Shown here piece after piece: positions 46,618 to 57,179 of a stretch of 64,000 nt of DNA. Location of the stretch: contig NZ_SHKI01000007.1 of the NCBI RefSeq assembly GCF_004217175.1, positions 1 through 64,000 on the forward strand, written 5' to 3'. Each line of letters opens with the position of its first letter. Position 1 is the stretch's first letter. Under the pieces are notes generated by a model. It worked only from the letters and a program-made list of their open reading frames with translations. It searched no databases and had not been told where the DNA came from. A program made the position numbers and the translations under genes. The DNA is from Leucobacter luti. GTDB taxonomy: Bacteria > Actinomycetota > Actinomycetes > Actinomycetales > Microbacteriaceae.

Positions 46618-48653
46618 TCCAGGAATCGAACGGCACGGGGGAGGCGGCACCGGGGGACTCCGGCGCGACTGCGGTCACGTCGGAGCCCGCGGGCCCCCTC
46701 GCCGATTCTCGCGCCGCGTTCAGACCGGCCCAGGGCGAGATCCCCACGGCGCCCGGCGTCTATCGCTTCAGCGACAAATACGGCCGCGTGCTCTACATCG
46801 GCAAGGCGAAGAACCTCCGCGCCCGGCTCGCAAACTATTTTCAGCCGCTGCACTCGCTCATGCCCCGCACCAGGCGCATGGTCACGCTCGCGGCGAAGCT
46901 CGACTGGACCGTCGTGGCGACCGACACCGAGTCGCTCGTGCTCGAGCACACCTGGATCACGGAGTTCAAACCTCCCTTTAATGTCCAGTTCAAGGACGAC
47001 AAGACATACCCATATCTTGCGGTGACTCTTCGCGAGGAGGCTCCTCGACTCATCATCACCCGCAACGAGAAGATCCGTGGTGCGCGCTACTTTGGCCCAT
47101 ACCCAAAGGTGTGGGCGCTCAGGGAAACCACAGCGCTACTGCAACAGGCGTTCCCCATTCGCACCTGCAATGACGCAGACTACAAGCGGGCGATGTCGAG
47201 CGGGCGGCCGTGCCTCGCCGGTCAGATCGGACGCTGCCACGGGCCGTGCTCGCAGCTGATCAGCGTCGAGGATCACCGCGCCCGCGTGGACGAACTGGTC
47301 TCGTTCCTTGCGGGCGGAGACTCGAGCCACTTGCGCACCCTCCAGTGGGCCATGCGCGACGCGGCCGCGGAGCAGCGCTACGAGGACGCGGCGCGACTCC
47401 GAGACCAGGTCCAGGCAGTGGAGCACGTGCTTGAAAAGAACGCCGTGGTGCTCGGCCACGACGTCAACCTCGACGTGTTTGGGCTTCGCGCCGACGAGCT
47501 CGCGGCGGCCGCGCATCAGTTCATCATTCGCGGCGGCAGAATCCGGGGCGAGCGCAGCTGGATCGTTGACGTGGAGCTCGACGACTCGCCAGGCACACTC
47601 CTCGAACAGGTGATCCAGTCCGCGTACGAGGGCGAGCGGGAGCCCCCGCCCGAGATCCTCGTGCCGCTGCTTCCCGAGGGGCACGCCGCGCTCGAAGAGG
47701 CGCTCAGCGCTCGCCGGCCGCGCCGTGGCAAGGTCACGCTGCGCGTGCCCGAGCGGGGCGACAAGGTCCAGCTCATGGAGCGCGCCGTGCTCAACGCCGG
47801 CGAGCACCTCATCCGGTACAAGATGAAGCGAGCTGCGGACCTCACCGCGCGCACCGACGCGCTCGCCGAGCTGCAGCGCGCCCTCGACATGACCGAGGCG
47901 CCCCTGCGGATTGAGTGCATCGACGTGTCGCACCTCCAGGGCACGGGGGTGGTGGCCTCCCTCGTGGTGTTCGAGGACGGGCTGCCGGCGAAGGGTGCCT
48001 ACCGCAAGTACCGCATCGAAGAGACCACCGACGATACCGACTCGATCTTCCAGGTCGTGTCCCGGCGCGCAGCGCAGCTTAACCTCGCCAAGGAGTCGGG
48101 GGAGCAGCCGAGCGGGATCTATCGGGATCGCCCGCAGCTGCTCATCGTCGATGGCGGTGAGCCGCAGGTGAAGGCCGCAGCCCGAGCGCTTGCCGCCGCG
48201 GGCATCACCGACATCGCGCTGTGCGGGGTCGCCAAGCGACTCGAGGAGATCTGGCTACCCGGAGACCCGTTCCCCGTGATCCTGCCCCGCACGAGTGAGG
48301 CGCTCTTCCTCGTGCAGCGCATCCGCGACGAGGCGCACCGCTTCGCGATCACGTTCCAGCGGCAGCGCCGCAGCACCTCGATCGCGAGCCGACTCTCGGA
48401 GATCCCGGGCCTCGGCCCCAAGCGCGTGCAGGGCCTGCTGCGGCACTTTGGTTCGGTCACGCGGCTGCGCGCCGCCTCCCTCGCCGAGCTGTCGGCGGCG
48501 CCGGGCCTCGGCCCCAAACTCGCCGAGCAGGTGCGGGCGCACCTCGCCAGCCCCGCTGGGCCGGATCACGATGCAATCGATCCAGGTGATGCACCTGACG
48601 CTAAGCTTGTCACAGCGGCCGATCTGGCGCTGGGCGAGGAGGATGTCCAATGA
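46614..48653 (+). CDS. uvrC: Excinuclease ABC subunit C
   Basis: The 679-residue UvrC makes the dual incisions. The GIY-YIG nuclease begins near residue 43 (TAPGVYRFS...[13 protein letters not shown]), the UVR motif ([17 protein letters not shown]) lies near 262-278, the RNase H-like domain with [11 protein letters not shown] follows, and tandem helix-hairpin-helix motifs end the protein. The start is TTG 46614 overlapping the uvrA stop (TTGA). It leaves about 38 low-complexity residues before the usual N-terminus. A GTG at 46563 is an alternative. It overlaps rapZ by 4 nt. Confidence 0.94.
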   Translation: MIQESNGTGEAAPGDSGATAVTSEPAGPLADSRAAFRPAQGEIPTAPGVYRFSDKYGRVLYIGKAKNLRARLANYFQPLHSLMPRTRRMVTLAAKLDWTVVATDTESLVLEHTWITEFKPPFNVQFKDDKTYPYLAVTLREEAPRLIITRNEKIRGARYFGPYPKVWALRETTALLQQAFPIRTCNDADYKRAMSSGRPCLAGQIGRCHGPCSQLISVEDHRARVDELVSFLAGGDSSHLRTLQWAMRDAAAEQRYEDAARLRDQVQAVEHVLEKNAVVLGHDVNLDVFGLRADELAAAAHQFIIRGGRIRGERSWIVDVELDDSPGTLLEQVIQSAYEGEREPPPEILVPLLPEGHAALEEALSARRPRRGKVTLRVPERGDKVQLMERAVLNAGEHLIRYKMKRAADLTARTDALAELQRALDMTEAPLRIECIDVSHLQGTGVVASLVVFEDGLPAKGAYRKYRIEETTDDTDSIFQVVSRRAAQLNLAKESGEQPSGIYRDRPQLLIVDGGEPQVKAAARALAAAGITDIALCGVAKRLEEIWLPGDPFPVILPRTSEALFLVQRIRDEAHRFAITFQRQRRSTSIASRLSEIPGLGPKRVQGLLRHFGSVTRLRAASLAELSAAPGLGPKLAEQVRAHLASPAGPDHDAIDPGDAPDAKLVTAADLALGEEDVQ

Positions 48654-49528
48654 ACGAGGTAGTTTCCGCACAGGAGATCCTCATCGTGACCGGAATGTCG
48701 GGGGCCGGTCGCAGTACCGTCGCAAACACGCTTGAGGATCTCGGGTGGTACGTGGTCGACAACCTGCCGTTGTCGATGCTGAAGACGCTCGCGGACATGG
48801 CAGACCGCTCTGGCGGGGCTCTCCCCAAGATCGCCGCCGTGGTCGACGTTCGCGGCCGTGACCTGTTCGCAGACATTCAGCACACTGTGAATGAGCTGCG
48901 CGAAAACGCCACGGTCCGCGTGGTCTTCCTTGACGCGACCGACGAGATTCTCGTGCGCCGGTACGAGTCGGTGCGCCGTCCGCACCCGTTCCAGGCCGAG
49001 GCCGGGAGCCTGCTCGAAGGGATCCGACTCGAGCGCGATCGACTCCAGGAGCTCCGCGCGTCGAGCGACGTGGTGGTCGACACTTCGCGCTACAACGTGC
49101 ACGATCTGTCCACCGCGACGCGCGAGCTATTCTCAGACGACAACACGCCCGGCCTGCAGCTCTCGGTGATGAGCTTCGGCTTCAAGTACGGCGCACCCAC
49201 CGACGTCGACCTCATGGTCGACATGCGCTTCCTCCCCAACCCGTTCTGGGAGCCGGAACTCCGCGCCCTCACCGGGGTTGACACCGAAGTCAAGGAGTAC
49301 GTGCTGAGCCGCGAGGGCGCCGCTGAGTTCCTCGATCACTACGTCGCAGCACTGACACCGGTGCTCGCGGGCTTTCAGCGAGAGAACAAACGACACGCCT
49401 CGCTCGCGGTAGGATGCACGGGCGGCAAACATCGTTCTGTCGCCACCGCACGCGAGCTCGCTGATCGACTCGCTGGCCTTCCAGGCGTAAGTGTAAGTCT
49501 GCGCCACCGCGACCTCGGTCGCGAGTAA
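48650..49528 (+). CDS. rapZ: RNase adapter RapZ / YvcJ family nucleotide-binding protein
   Basis: The 292-residue P-loop protein binds ATP/GTP; in enterobacteria RapZ targets small RNAs that control amino-sugar synthesis, while the actinobacterial role is open. The P-loop GMSGAGRST (15-23) has Arg where Lys is usual. The C-terminal domain carries FGFKYG (about 180) and GCTGGKHRSV (about 260-269). ATG 48650 overlaps uvrC in ATGA. The usual next gene, yvcK, is absent; whiA follows after 60 nt. Confidence 0.95.
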   Translation: MNEVVSAQEILIVTGMSGAGRSTVANTLEDLGWYVVDNLPLSMLKTLADMADRSGGALPKIAAVVDVRGRDLFADIQHTVNELRENATVRVVFLDATDEILVRRYESVRRPHPFQAEAGSLLEGIRLERDRLQELRASSDVVVDTSRYNVHDLSTATRELFSDDNTPGLQLSVMSFGFKYGAPTDVDLMVDMRFLPNPFWEPELRALTGVDTEVKEYVLSREGAAEFLDHYVAALTPVLAGFQRENKRHASLAVGCTGGKHRSVATARELADRLAGLPGVSVSLRHRDLGRE

Positions 49529-49588
49529 TCTGCAGCGCTGCGCCGCCGCTTTGTCGTTTTTTATCCTGAAATCTGAGAGGACCCATTC

Positions 49589-50569
49589 GTGCTGTCGACC
49601 CTTGAGGTGAAGAGTGAGCTCGTACGTTTCCCGGTGCAGCGCACCGGAGAGCGTATTGCTGAGGTCGCTACGATCCTCCGCCTGGCCGGCGGGCTGCACA
49701 CTATTTCCGGGCGCATCGCGCTGGAAGCCGAACTGCACACCCCCCAGATTGTGCAGCGTGTCCGCAAAGATCTCGCCGAACTCTACGGCGTCCGTTCCGA
49801 AGCCAAGCAGCTCCCACCATCAAGCACGCGCCCCGGCGCGCCGCAGTTCCTTGTCCGTGTGATCGACGGCGAGACGCTCGCCCGGCAGCTCGGGCTGCTC
49901 GATCCGCGCCGCCGCCAGATTCGCGGACTCCCGAATCGCCTGACCACGGGCGCGCAGCCCGAGCTCGCTGCCGTCTGGCGCGGGGCGTTCCTCGCCCGCG
50001 GCGGGCTCACTGCCCCCGGGCGCTCGGCGAGCCTCGAGATCGTGTGCCCCAGCAACGAGGTGGCCATGGCGCTCGTGGGCGCCGCAAGCCGCATCGGCAT
50101 CGACGCGAAGAGTCGCGAGATTCGCGGCCAGAACAAGGTGCTGATCCGCGACGGCGAGGCGATCGGGGAGATGCTCGGCGCGATGGGCGCCGAGCAGGCC
50201 CGCGCGAGCTGGGACGAGCTGCGTCGCGCCCGCGAGACCCGCGCCACCGCCAACCGCCTCGTCAACTTTGACGATGCGAACCTGCGCCGCTCCGCGCAGG
50301 CGTCGGTCGCCGCCTGCGCTCGCGTTGAGCGCGCGCTTGAGATTCTCGGCGACGACATCCCCGACCACCTGAAGTACGCCGGCAAGCTGCGCCTCGCGCA
50401 CCGCGAGGCCAGCCTTGACGACCTGGGAGCGCGCGCCGAGCCCGTGCTCACGAAGGACGCGATTGCGGGCCGGATCCGCCGCCTGCTCGCGATGGCAGAC
50501 AAGGAAGCGTCGACCCGGGGTATCCCCGGTACCGAGGCGAGCCTGCCCGACGAGCTCGACCGAATCTAA
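49589..50569 (+). CDS. whiA: DNA-binding protein WhiA
   Basis: The 326-residue regulator controls sporulation septation in Streptomyces and cell division genes elsewhere. The N-terminal part is a degenerate LAGLIDADG homing-endonuclease fold (about 1-220, with WRGAFLARGGLT near 130), and the C-terminal part is a helix-turn-helix (about 235-315, with RLAHREASLDDLGA). GTG 49589 has GAGAGGA 8 nt upstream. A strong terminator ends the uvrA-uvrC-rapZ-whiA row. Confidence 0.95.
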   Translation: MLSTLEVKSELVRFPVQRTGERIAEVATILRLAGGLHTISGRIALEAELHTPQIVQRVRKDLAELYGVRSEAKQLPPSSTRPGAPQFLVRVIDGETLARQLGLLDPRRRQIRGLPNRLTTGAQPELAAVWRGAFLARGGLTAPGRSASLEIVCPSNEVAMALVGAASRIGIDAKSREIRGQNKVLIRDGEAIGEMLGAMGAEQARASWDELRRARETRATANRLVNFDDANLRRSAQASVAACARVERALEILGDDIPDHLKYAGKLRLAHREASLDDLGARAEPVLTKDAIAGRIRRLLAMADKEASTRGIPGTEASLPDELDRI

Positions 50570-50583
50570 GGATTCACCACCGC

Positions 50584-50620
50584 AACGGCGGGGACGGTGC
50601 ACAGCACCGCCCCCGCCGTT
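50584..50620 (+). terminator. Terminator after whiA
   Basis: 17-nt arms AACGGCGGGGACGGTGC and GCACCGCCCCCGCCGTT pair with one mismatch around a 3-nt loop; TCTG follows. Confidence 0.88.
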
Positions 50621-50721
50621 TCTGCGCCCGGGTTCGCTGGCAGGGGATTCACGCCCACGGCGATGCGCCGCGTCGATAGACTGATTTTGACCACTGATGA
50701 TCGTAGAGATTGGAGCGCCGC

Positions 50722-51339
50722 ATGGCCGCCTATTCACTTCCTGAACTTCCGTACGATTACGCCGCGCTTGAGCCGCACATCAGCGGCAAGATCATGCAGC
50801 TGCACCACGACAAGCACCACCAGGCCTACGTGACCGGCGCGAACGCGGCACTCGATGGCCTCGCCGAGGCACGCGAGAGCGGCAACCTCGCAAACGTGAA
50901 CAAGCTGGAGAAGGATCTGGCGTTCAACGTGGGCGGCCACGTCAACCACACCATTTTCTGGAACAACCTCTCGCCCGAGGGCGGCGAGCGTCCCGAGGGC
51001 GAGCTCGCGGCAGCGATCGACGAGTACTTCGGCGACTTCGAGAAGTTCCAGGCGCACTTCACCGCTACGGCGATGGGCGTGCAGGGTTCGGGGTGGGCAG
51101 TACTCGCGTGGGACGCGCTCGGCCAGCGCCCCAACGTCGTGCAGCTCTTCGACCAGCAGGGCAACCTCCCCGCCGGCACCGTCCCGCTGCTCATGCTCGA
51201 CGTCTGGGAGCACGCGTACTACCTTGACTACCTCAACGTGCGCGCCGACTACGTGAAGGCGTTCTGGAACATCGCCAACTGGCAGGACGTGGCGAAGCGC
51301 TTCGAGGCAGCTCGCACGCAGACGCCCGGCCTGATCTAG
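50722..51339 (+). CDS. sodA: Superoxide dismutase (Fe/Mn family, probably Mn)
   Basis: The 205-residue enzyme has metal ligands in LHHDKHH (H28), NHTIFW (H76), and DVWEHAYY (D160 and H164). Gln in the DQQGN segment and GVQGSGWA fit Mn-type enzymes. ATG 50722 has TTGGAG upstream and a TAGACT -10 box at 50677-50682, so it has its own promoter. It stands where gap usually precedes pgk. Confidence 0.95.
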   Translation: MAAYSLPELPYDYAALEPHISGKIMQLHHDKHHQAYVTGANAALDGLAEARESGNLANVNKLEKDLAFNVGGHVNHTIFWNNLSPEGGERPEGELAAAIDEYFGDFEKFQAHFTATAMGVQGSGWAVLAWDALGQRPNVVQLFDQQGNLPAGTVPLLMLDVWEHAYYLDYLNVRADYVKAFWNIANWQDVAKRFEAARTQTPGLI

Positions 51340-51375
51340 TCACCTCCCACCACGAACGAGGAGCCCGCCGCACAC

Positions 51376-52574
<1,199 letters not shown>

Positions 52575-52578
<4 letters not shown>

Positions 52579-53411
52579 GCGACGCACCCGCAACACCCAC
52601 CACACAGCGCGAGCCGCTCCCGCTCACGGCCCGGACCCCGCTGATCGCGGGCAACTGGAAGATGAATCTCGATCACCTCCAGGCGATCGCGCTCGTCCAG
52701 AAGCTCTCCTGGTCACTCAAGGACGCGCGCCACGACTACGGCGACACCGAGGTGGCGGTGTTCCCGCCGTTCACGGATCTGCGCTCGGTGCAGACGCTCC
52801 TCACGGCAGACAAGCTCTCACTCGTGCTCGGGGCGCAGGACCTCTCGCCCCACGAGTCCGGCGCATACACGGGGGACATCTCCGGCGCGATGCTCGAGAA
52901 GCTCGGGGTCCACTACGCGCTTGTGGGGCACTCCGAGCGCCGCCACGGCCACGGCGAGAGCGACGAGGTCGTCGGAGCGAAGACCCTCGCCGCGCATCGC
53001 GCCGGCCTCGTTCCCATGATCTGCGTGGGGGAGACCGCGGCGGACCTTGCCGAGCACGGTGCCGCCGCGGTACCGCTCGCGCAGCTCGCCGCGGCCGTTG
53101 CCCAGCTTCCGCGCGACGCGGAGATCGTGGTGGCGTACGAGCCGGTCTGGGCGATCGGCAGCGGCCAGGCGGCGACCCCCGAGCAGGCGGAAGAGGTGGC
53201 GCGGGCGATCCGCGAAGCGCTCCGCGACCTTCGGGGCGACGACAGCGCTGCGGCCACCCGAATCCTCTACGGCGGCTCCGTGACCAGCCAGAACATCGCC
53301 GCGTTCTTGAAGCAGCCGAACGTCGACGGCGCGCTCGTCGGCGGGGCGAGCCTCAAGGCGGACGAGTTCAGCAGGATCGTGCAGTTCCGCAAGCACGTCA
53401 CGGCGGGCTAG
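52575..53411 (+). CDS. tpiA: Triose-phosphate isomerase
   Basis: The 278-residue TIM barrel has catalytic Lys in GNWKMN (about residue 29), His in LVGHSERR (about 119) and Glu in AYEPVWAIG (about 192). About 20 disordered residues precede the canonical start. It is coupled to pgk by a 4-nt overlap. Confidence 0.96.
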
Positions 53412-53523
53412 CACCCGTCGCGGCCGCGAGCCCGGGGACGTAGCGGGCCACACCCGCCGCGTACCCCGGGTCGAATTCTCACTGCCGCAGGCCTGCCGCG
53501 ACCCCGTTCCTCTCGCGCCCCGC

Positions 53524-53529
53524 TATACT
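53524..53529 (+). promoter_or_regulatory. -10 box of secG-rbpA
   Basis: TATACT lies 45 nt before the secG GTG, with a GAAAGGTG Shine-Dalgarno in the leader. This gives secG and rbpA a promoter separate from pgk-tpiA. Confidence 0.6.
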
Positions 53530-53573
53530 GGACGCTGGCGCACCACGCCCCCAACCCCCGAAAGGTGATCTGC

Positions 53574-53822
53574 GTGCTTATTCTCAAGATCGCTCTGATC
53601 GTCATTCTCGTGCTCACGAGTCTGCTGCTCACCCTGTTCATCCTGCTGCACAAGGGTCGCGGCGGCGGTCTCTCGGACATGTTCGGCGGCGGCGTCACCT
53701 CAAGCCTCGGCTCGTCCGGTGTGGCGGAGCGCAACCTCAACCGCATCACCGTGGTCGTGTCGATCGTGTGGGCTGCGTCGATCGTTGGACTGGGCCTCCT
53801 CGCCCGGTTCTCGGTCGTCTAA
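53574..53822 (+). CDS. secG: Preprotein translocase subunit SecG
   Basis: The 82-residue Sec subunit has two membrane helices (about 5-25 and 58-78) joined by the conserved HKGRGGGLSDMFGGG loop. GTG 53574 has AAAGGTG upstream. It follows tpiA, as in most actinobacteria, and precedes rbpA. Confidence 0.94.
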   Translation: MLILKIALIVILVLTSLLLTLFILLHKGRGGGLSDMFGGGVTSSLGSSGVAERNLNRITVVVSIVWAASIVGLGLLARFSVV

Positions 53823-53862
53823 CCGCGCTCCCGCTCACACACCCACTTCAGAAAGGTAGTCC

Positions 53863-54228
53863 GTGGCAGGCAGCAACGCCATTCGCGGTGCCCGTGTCGG
53901 ATCCGGCCCCATGGGGGAGAAGGATCACGGCGCTCGCGCAGACCGCACTCAGATCTCGTACTGGGACGCTCTCGGCAACGAAACCGTACGCTACTTCGCG
54001 TCCGATGTCGCTGACGACGAGATTCCCGAGCAGATCGACTCACCCACTTCCGGGCTCCCGGCGGGACGCGACAAGGAAAACCCGCCGCAGCTCCCCAAGA
54101 ACGAGCCCTACAAGACGCACCTCGCGTACGTCAAGGAGCGGCGCACCGAAGAGGAAGCCGTTGAGCTCCTCGACGCCGCGCTGCAGAAGCTACGCAAGCG
54201 CCGTGGAACGGCACGCGCCTCCGCGTAG
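53863..54228 (+). CDS. rbpA: RNA polymerase-binding protein RbpA
   Basis: The 121-residue actinobacterial transcription factor binds RNA polymerase and the principal sigma factor, stabilising open complexes. The N-terminal tail (MAGSNAIRGARVGSGPMGE), the central core with ISYWDALGN and VRYFA, and the C-terminal sigma-interaction helix (about 92-118) are all recognisable. GTG 53863 has GAAAGGTAG upstream. The usual rbpA zinc cysteines are absent in this form. Confidence 0.94.
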   Translation: MAGSNAIRGARVGSGPMGEKDHGARADRTQISYWDALGNETVRYFASDVADDEIPEQIDSPTSGLPAGRDKENPPQLPKNEPYKTHLAYVKERRTEEEAVELLDAALQKLRKRRGTARASA

Positions 54229-54241
54229 TCTTTCCGAACAG

Positions 54242-54287
54242 AAACGCCGCGGGCCCCAACGAGTTTTCGTTGGGGCCCGCGGCGTTT
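54242..54287. terminator. Very strong bidirectional terminator, rbpA / pgi
   Basis: Perfect 21-bp arms (54242-54262 and 54267-54287) enclose a GTTT loop between the convergent genes rbpA and pgi. Confidence 0.95.
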
Positions 54288-54375
54288 CTGCGTCCGGCGG
54301 CGCAGCGCCCGCGTCTGCGCGGGTGGGCGAGTTGGCAGCCACCGAGCAGAGTGTATGCCGGCTCGCGTGCGCCGG

Positions 54376-56010
54376 CTAGCGGGTACGCGCTGCGCTGGTG
54401 AGGGCGGCGATGAGCTCGGCGGGGGAGCTGCTGCCGAGCGCGAACACCGGTCGCCCGCGCGAGGTCAGCACCTCGCGGTCGCCGCGCGCCTGCGCAACGA
54501 TGAGCGTGCCAAACCCGGACTCGGAATCGGGGATCTCGACGTCACCGGCGCCCGAATCGCAGAGCTGGAGGAATGCGCCCAGCGCGGGGCCGCCCTTGTG
54601 GAGCTGCCCCACCGAGTGCAGGTACCGGGGCCCCCACCCGAGCGCCACCGGAACGCCGTAGGCGCTCGCGAGAGCGTCGCGCAGCTCGGCGAGCGCGGGC
54701 GCATATGGGCCGGAGGGGTCGAGGTAGGCCTGAATCGCGAGGTACCCGTTTGCGGGGATCGCCGCGCCCACCTCGGAGATCAGCGCCGCCGCGGAGTCCG
54801 CGGTTGAGTGCGCCGGGGCGGCGAGGACCGCCGCGGCCACGTCCACGAGTGGCAGAACAGCGGGTGCAGGATCGGTGTCGGCGTCGCGGGAGAGCACCGC
54901 GCGCGCGGCGATCTTTGCCGACTCGACGTCGGGCTGATCAAACGGATCGATCCCGAGCAGGTGGCCGATCATCGCGGTGGCCGTCTCCCACAGGAGGAAC
55001 TGGGCGCCCAGCTCACCGTTCACCGCGAGCTCGAACCCGGCGCGGCCCAGTGTGCGCTGCGCGGGCTCGCTCGCGCTCGCGCTCAGCTCCACGCGCATGA
55101 GGTTGGCCGGGTGCAGCGTAAACTCGGGCGCGTCGAGCGGGAGCGCAATCGGGAGCACGCCGTGTCCGGCCTTGCCGGTTGACTCGGCAACGAGCTGCTC
55201 GATCCACTGCCCCAGGCCCCAGTGAGCGCCGGGCGCCTCGGCGATCCCGAGCACGTACTGCTGCGGCAGCCCGCACGCGATGACCGCCGCAAGCCGAAGC
55301 GCGGGGTTGGTGGGGGAGTCGCGGGTGAATTCCTCGCGCACGGCGCAGGCGTCAGCGAGGAGCCCGCGCACGTCGGCACCGGCGAGCGCGGTCGGCACGA
55401 GCCCGAAGGCGGTCAGCGCTGAGAACCGGCCGCCGATGTCTGGGTCGGCGAAGCACACCCGCTGCCCGGCGCCGCGCGCGTCAGCCTCGAGCTGCGAGCC
55501 CGGGTCGGTGACCACGATGATCCGATCCGCCGGGTTGATCCCTGCCGCCCGAAAGGCCGCGGTGAACGCGGACCGGTGGCTCAGTGTTTCGATCGTGCTG
55601 CCCGATTTCGAGCTCACGACGACCGCGGTGCGCGCGAGGTCTGCGCCGAGCGCGCCCGCGATAAAGTCGGGGTGTGTGGAGTCGACCACCGAGAGCTGCA
55701 CGTCGGACCAGCGGGCGATCACCTCGGGGGCCAGGCTTGATCCGCCCATCCCGCACAGAACGATGCGGTCGACACCGGCCTGGAGCAGCTCCGCGCGAAT
55801 TGCCTCGGCCCCAGCGATCGCCGTGAGCGCGTTCGCCTCAAAGTCGGTCCAGCCCAGCCGCTCGGAAGCCTCCGCGTCGGTGTCCCACAGTGTGGTGTCC
55901 CGAGCGTAGAGTCGGCTCGCCACCCGGTCGGCGACCAGCCGGGCAACGAGTGCCTCGACGCGGTCGTCCTCCGACGCGAGCTCCGGGCCGAAGCTGAGTC
56001 CGATCGGCAT
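54376..56010 (-). CDS. pgi: Glucose-6-phosphate isomerase
   Basis: The 544-residue protein contains two SIS-type sugar-isomerase domains with the SSKSGSTIET phosphate-binding loop near residues 180-190 and LCGMGGSSLAPE near 85-96. It interconverts glucose-6-P and fructose-6-P. The family is the actinobacterial form found beside tal and tkt. ATG 56008-56010 shares its A with the tal stop (TAATG) and has GGAGG upstream. The companions zwf-opcA-pgl seen in many relatives do not follow. Confidence 0.94.
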   Translation of the reverse strand: MPIGLSFGPELASEDDRVEALVARLVADRVASRLYARDTTLWDTDAEASERLGWTDFEANALTAIAGAEAIRAELLQAGVDRIVLCGMGGSSLAPEVIARWSDVQLSVVDSTHPDFIAGALGADLARTAVVVSSKSGSTIETLSHRSAFTAAFRAAGINPADRIIVVTDPGSQLEADARGAGQRVCFADPDIGGRFSALTAFGLVPTALAGADVRGLLADACAVREEFTRDSPTNPALRLAAVIACGLPQQYVLGIAEAPGAHWGLGQWIEQLVAESTGKAGHGVLPIALPLDAPEFTLHPANLMRVELSASASEPAQRTLGRAGFELAVNGELGAQFLLWETATAMIGHLLGIDPFDQPDVESAKIAARAVLSRDADTDPAPAVLPLVDVAAAVLAAPAHSTADSAAALISEVGAAIPANGYLAIQAYLDPSGPYAPALAELRDALASAYGVPVALGWGPRYLHSVGQLHKGGPALGAFLQLCDSGAGDVEIPDSESGFGTLIVAQARGDREVLTSRGRPVFALGSSSPAELIAALTSAARTR

Positions 56011-57122
56011 TACGCGCCCGCCTCCTGCAGTGCCCGCCCCACGGTGTCGCACAGCTCGGTCCAGGACGCATCGAACTTTGCCAGGCCCTCGCGTTCAAGC
56101 TGCGCGGTCACCTCCACGTAGTCCACGCCCTGGGCGTCGATCGCGTTGAGCACCTGGTTCGACTCGAGGAACTCGGTCGAGACCGTGTCACCCCGCACCA
56201 CGCCGTGGTCGGCGAACGCGAGCAGCGTCGCCTCGGGCATGGTGTTCACCACGTCGGCCGCGACGAGCTCCGAGACATAGAGCGTATCGGGGAGCTCGGG
56301 GTTCTTCACACCGGTCGAGGCCCACAGCGGGCGCTGCAGGTTCGCGCCGAGCTCGGTCAGGAAGCGAGCGCGTTCGCTCCCGAACGCCTCGGTGTAGGCC
56401 TCGTAGGCCAGCCGCGCATTCGCCACGCCGGCCTGGCCGGTGAGCGCCGCGGCCTCCGCGGTGCCCAGGGCGAGGAGGCGGGCGTCGATCTCGGTGTCGA
56501 CGCGGGAGATGAAGAACGACGCGACCGAGTGGATCCCAGAAATGTCGATCCCGGCGGCGCGCGCCTGCTCCAGACCGGTGAGGTAGGCGTTCATCACCTG
56601 GCGATAGCGCTCCAGGCTGAAAATCAGTGTCACGTTGACGCTGATCCCCGCGGCGATCACCGCGGTAATCGCTTCAAGCCCCTCAAGCGTGGCCGGGATC
56701 TTGATCATGGCGTTGGGTCGGTCAACACGCTGCCACAGTTCAATCGCCTGGGCGACGGTCCCGGCGGTGTCGCGCGCGAGCCCGGGCTCGACCTCGATCG
56801 AGACACGCCCGTCGCGGCCGCCGGTGGCCGCGTACACGTCCGCGAAGATGTCGCACGCATCGGCGACATCGGACGTGGTGAGCTCCACGATGGTCGCAGC
56901 GACGTCGAGGCCGCTCGCCGCGCACGCGGCGATCCGGTCACCGTAGCCGACGCCGCCGCCGATTGCGCCGGCGAAGATCGTCGGGTTCGTGGTGACGCCG
57001 ACCACGGTGTGGCTGGCCTGGAGTGCGCGAAGCTCACCGCTCTCGATACGTTTCCGTGAGAGGTCGTCAAGCCAGATACTCACGCCGGCCGCGCTGAGTG
57101 CGGCGGTGGGGGAGGGTGTCAT
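56010..57122 (-). CDS. tal: Transaldolase
   Basis: The 370-residue TIM-barrel enzyme moves dihydroxyacetone units in the non-oxidative pentose phosphate pathway. The Schiff-base lysine lies in [12 protein letters not shown] near residue 141, and TTNPTIF near 44-50 and ASFFISRVD near 200 are typical. ATG 57120-57122 has GAGGAG upstream. It lies between tkt and pgi as an operon. Confidence 0.96.
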   Translation of the reverse strand: MTPSPTAALSAAGVSIWLDDLSRKRIESGELRALQASHTVVGVTTNPTIFAGAIGGGVGYGDRIAACAASGLDVAATIVELTTSDVADACDIFADVYAATGGRDGRVSIEVEPGLARDTAGTVAQAIELWQRVDRPNAMIKIPATLEGLEAITAVIAAGISVNVTLIFSLERYRQVMNAYLTGLEQARAAGIDISGIHSVASFFISRVDTEIDARLLALGTAEAAALTGQAGVANARLAYEAYTEAFGSERARFLTELGANLQRPLWASTGVKNPELPDTLYVSELVAADVVNTMPEATLLAFADHGVVRGDTVSTEFLESNQVLNAIDAQGVDYVEVTAQLEREGLAKFDASWTELCDTVGRALQEAGA

Positions 57123-57179
57123 GCGTGGGGCTCCTCGGGGCAGGGAAGTACGGAAGAGGGTGAGCTGTGCTGGGTGCGG

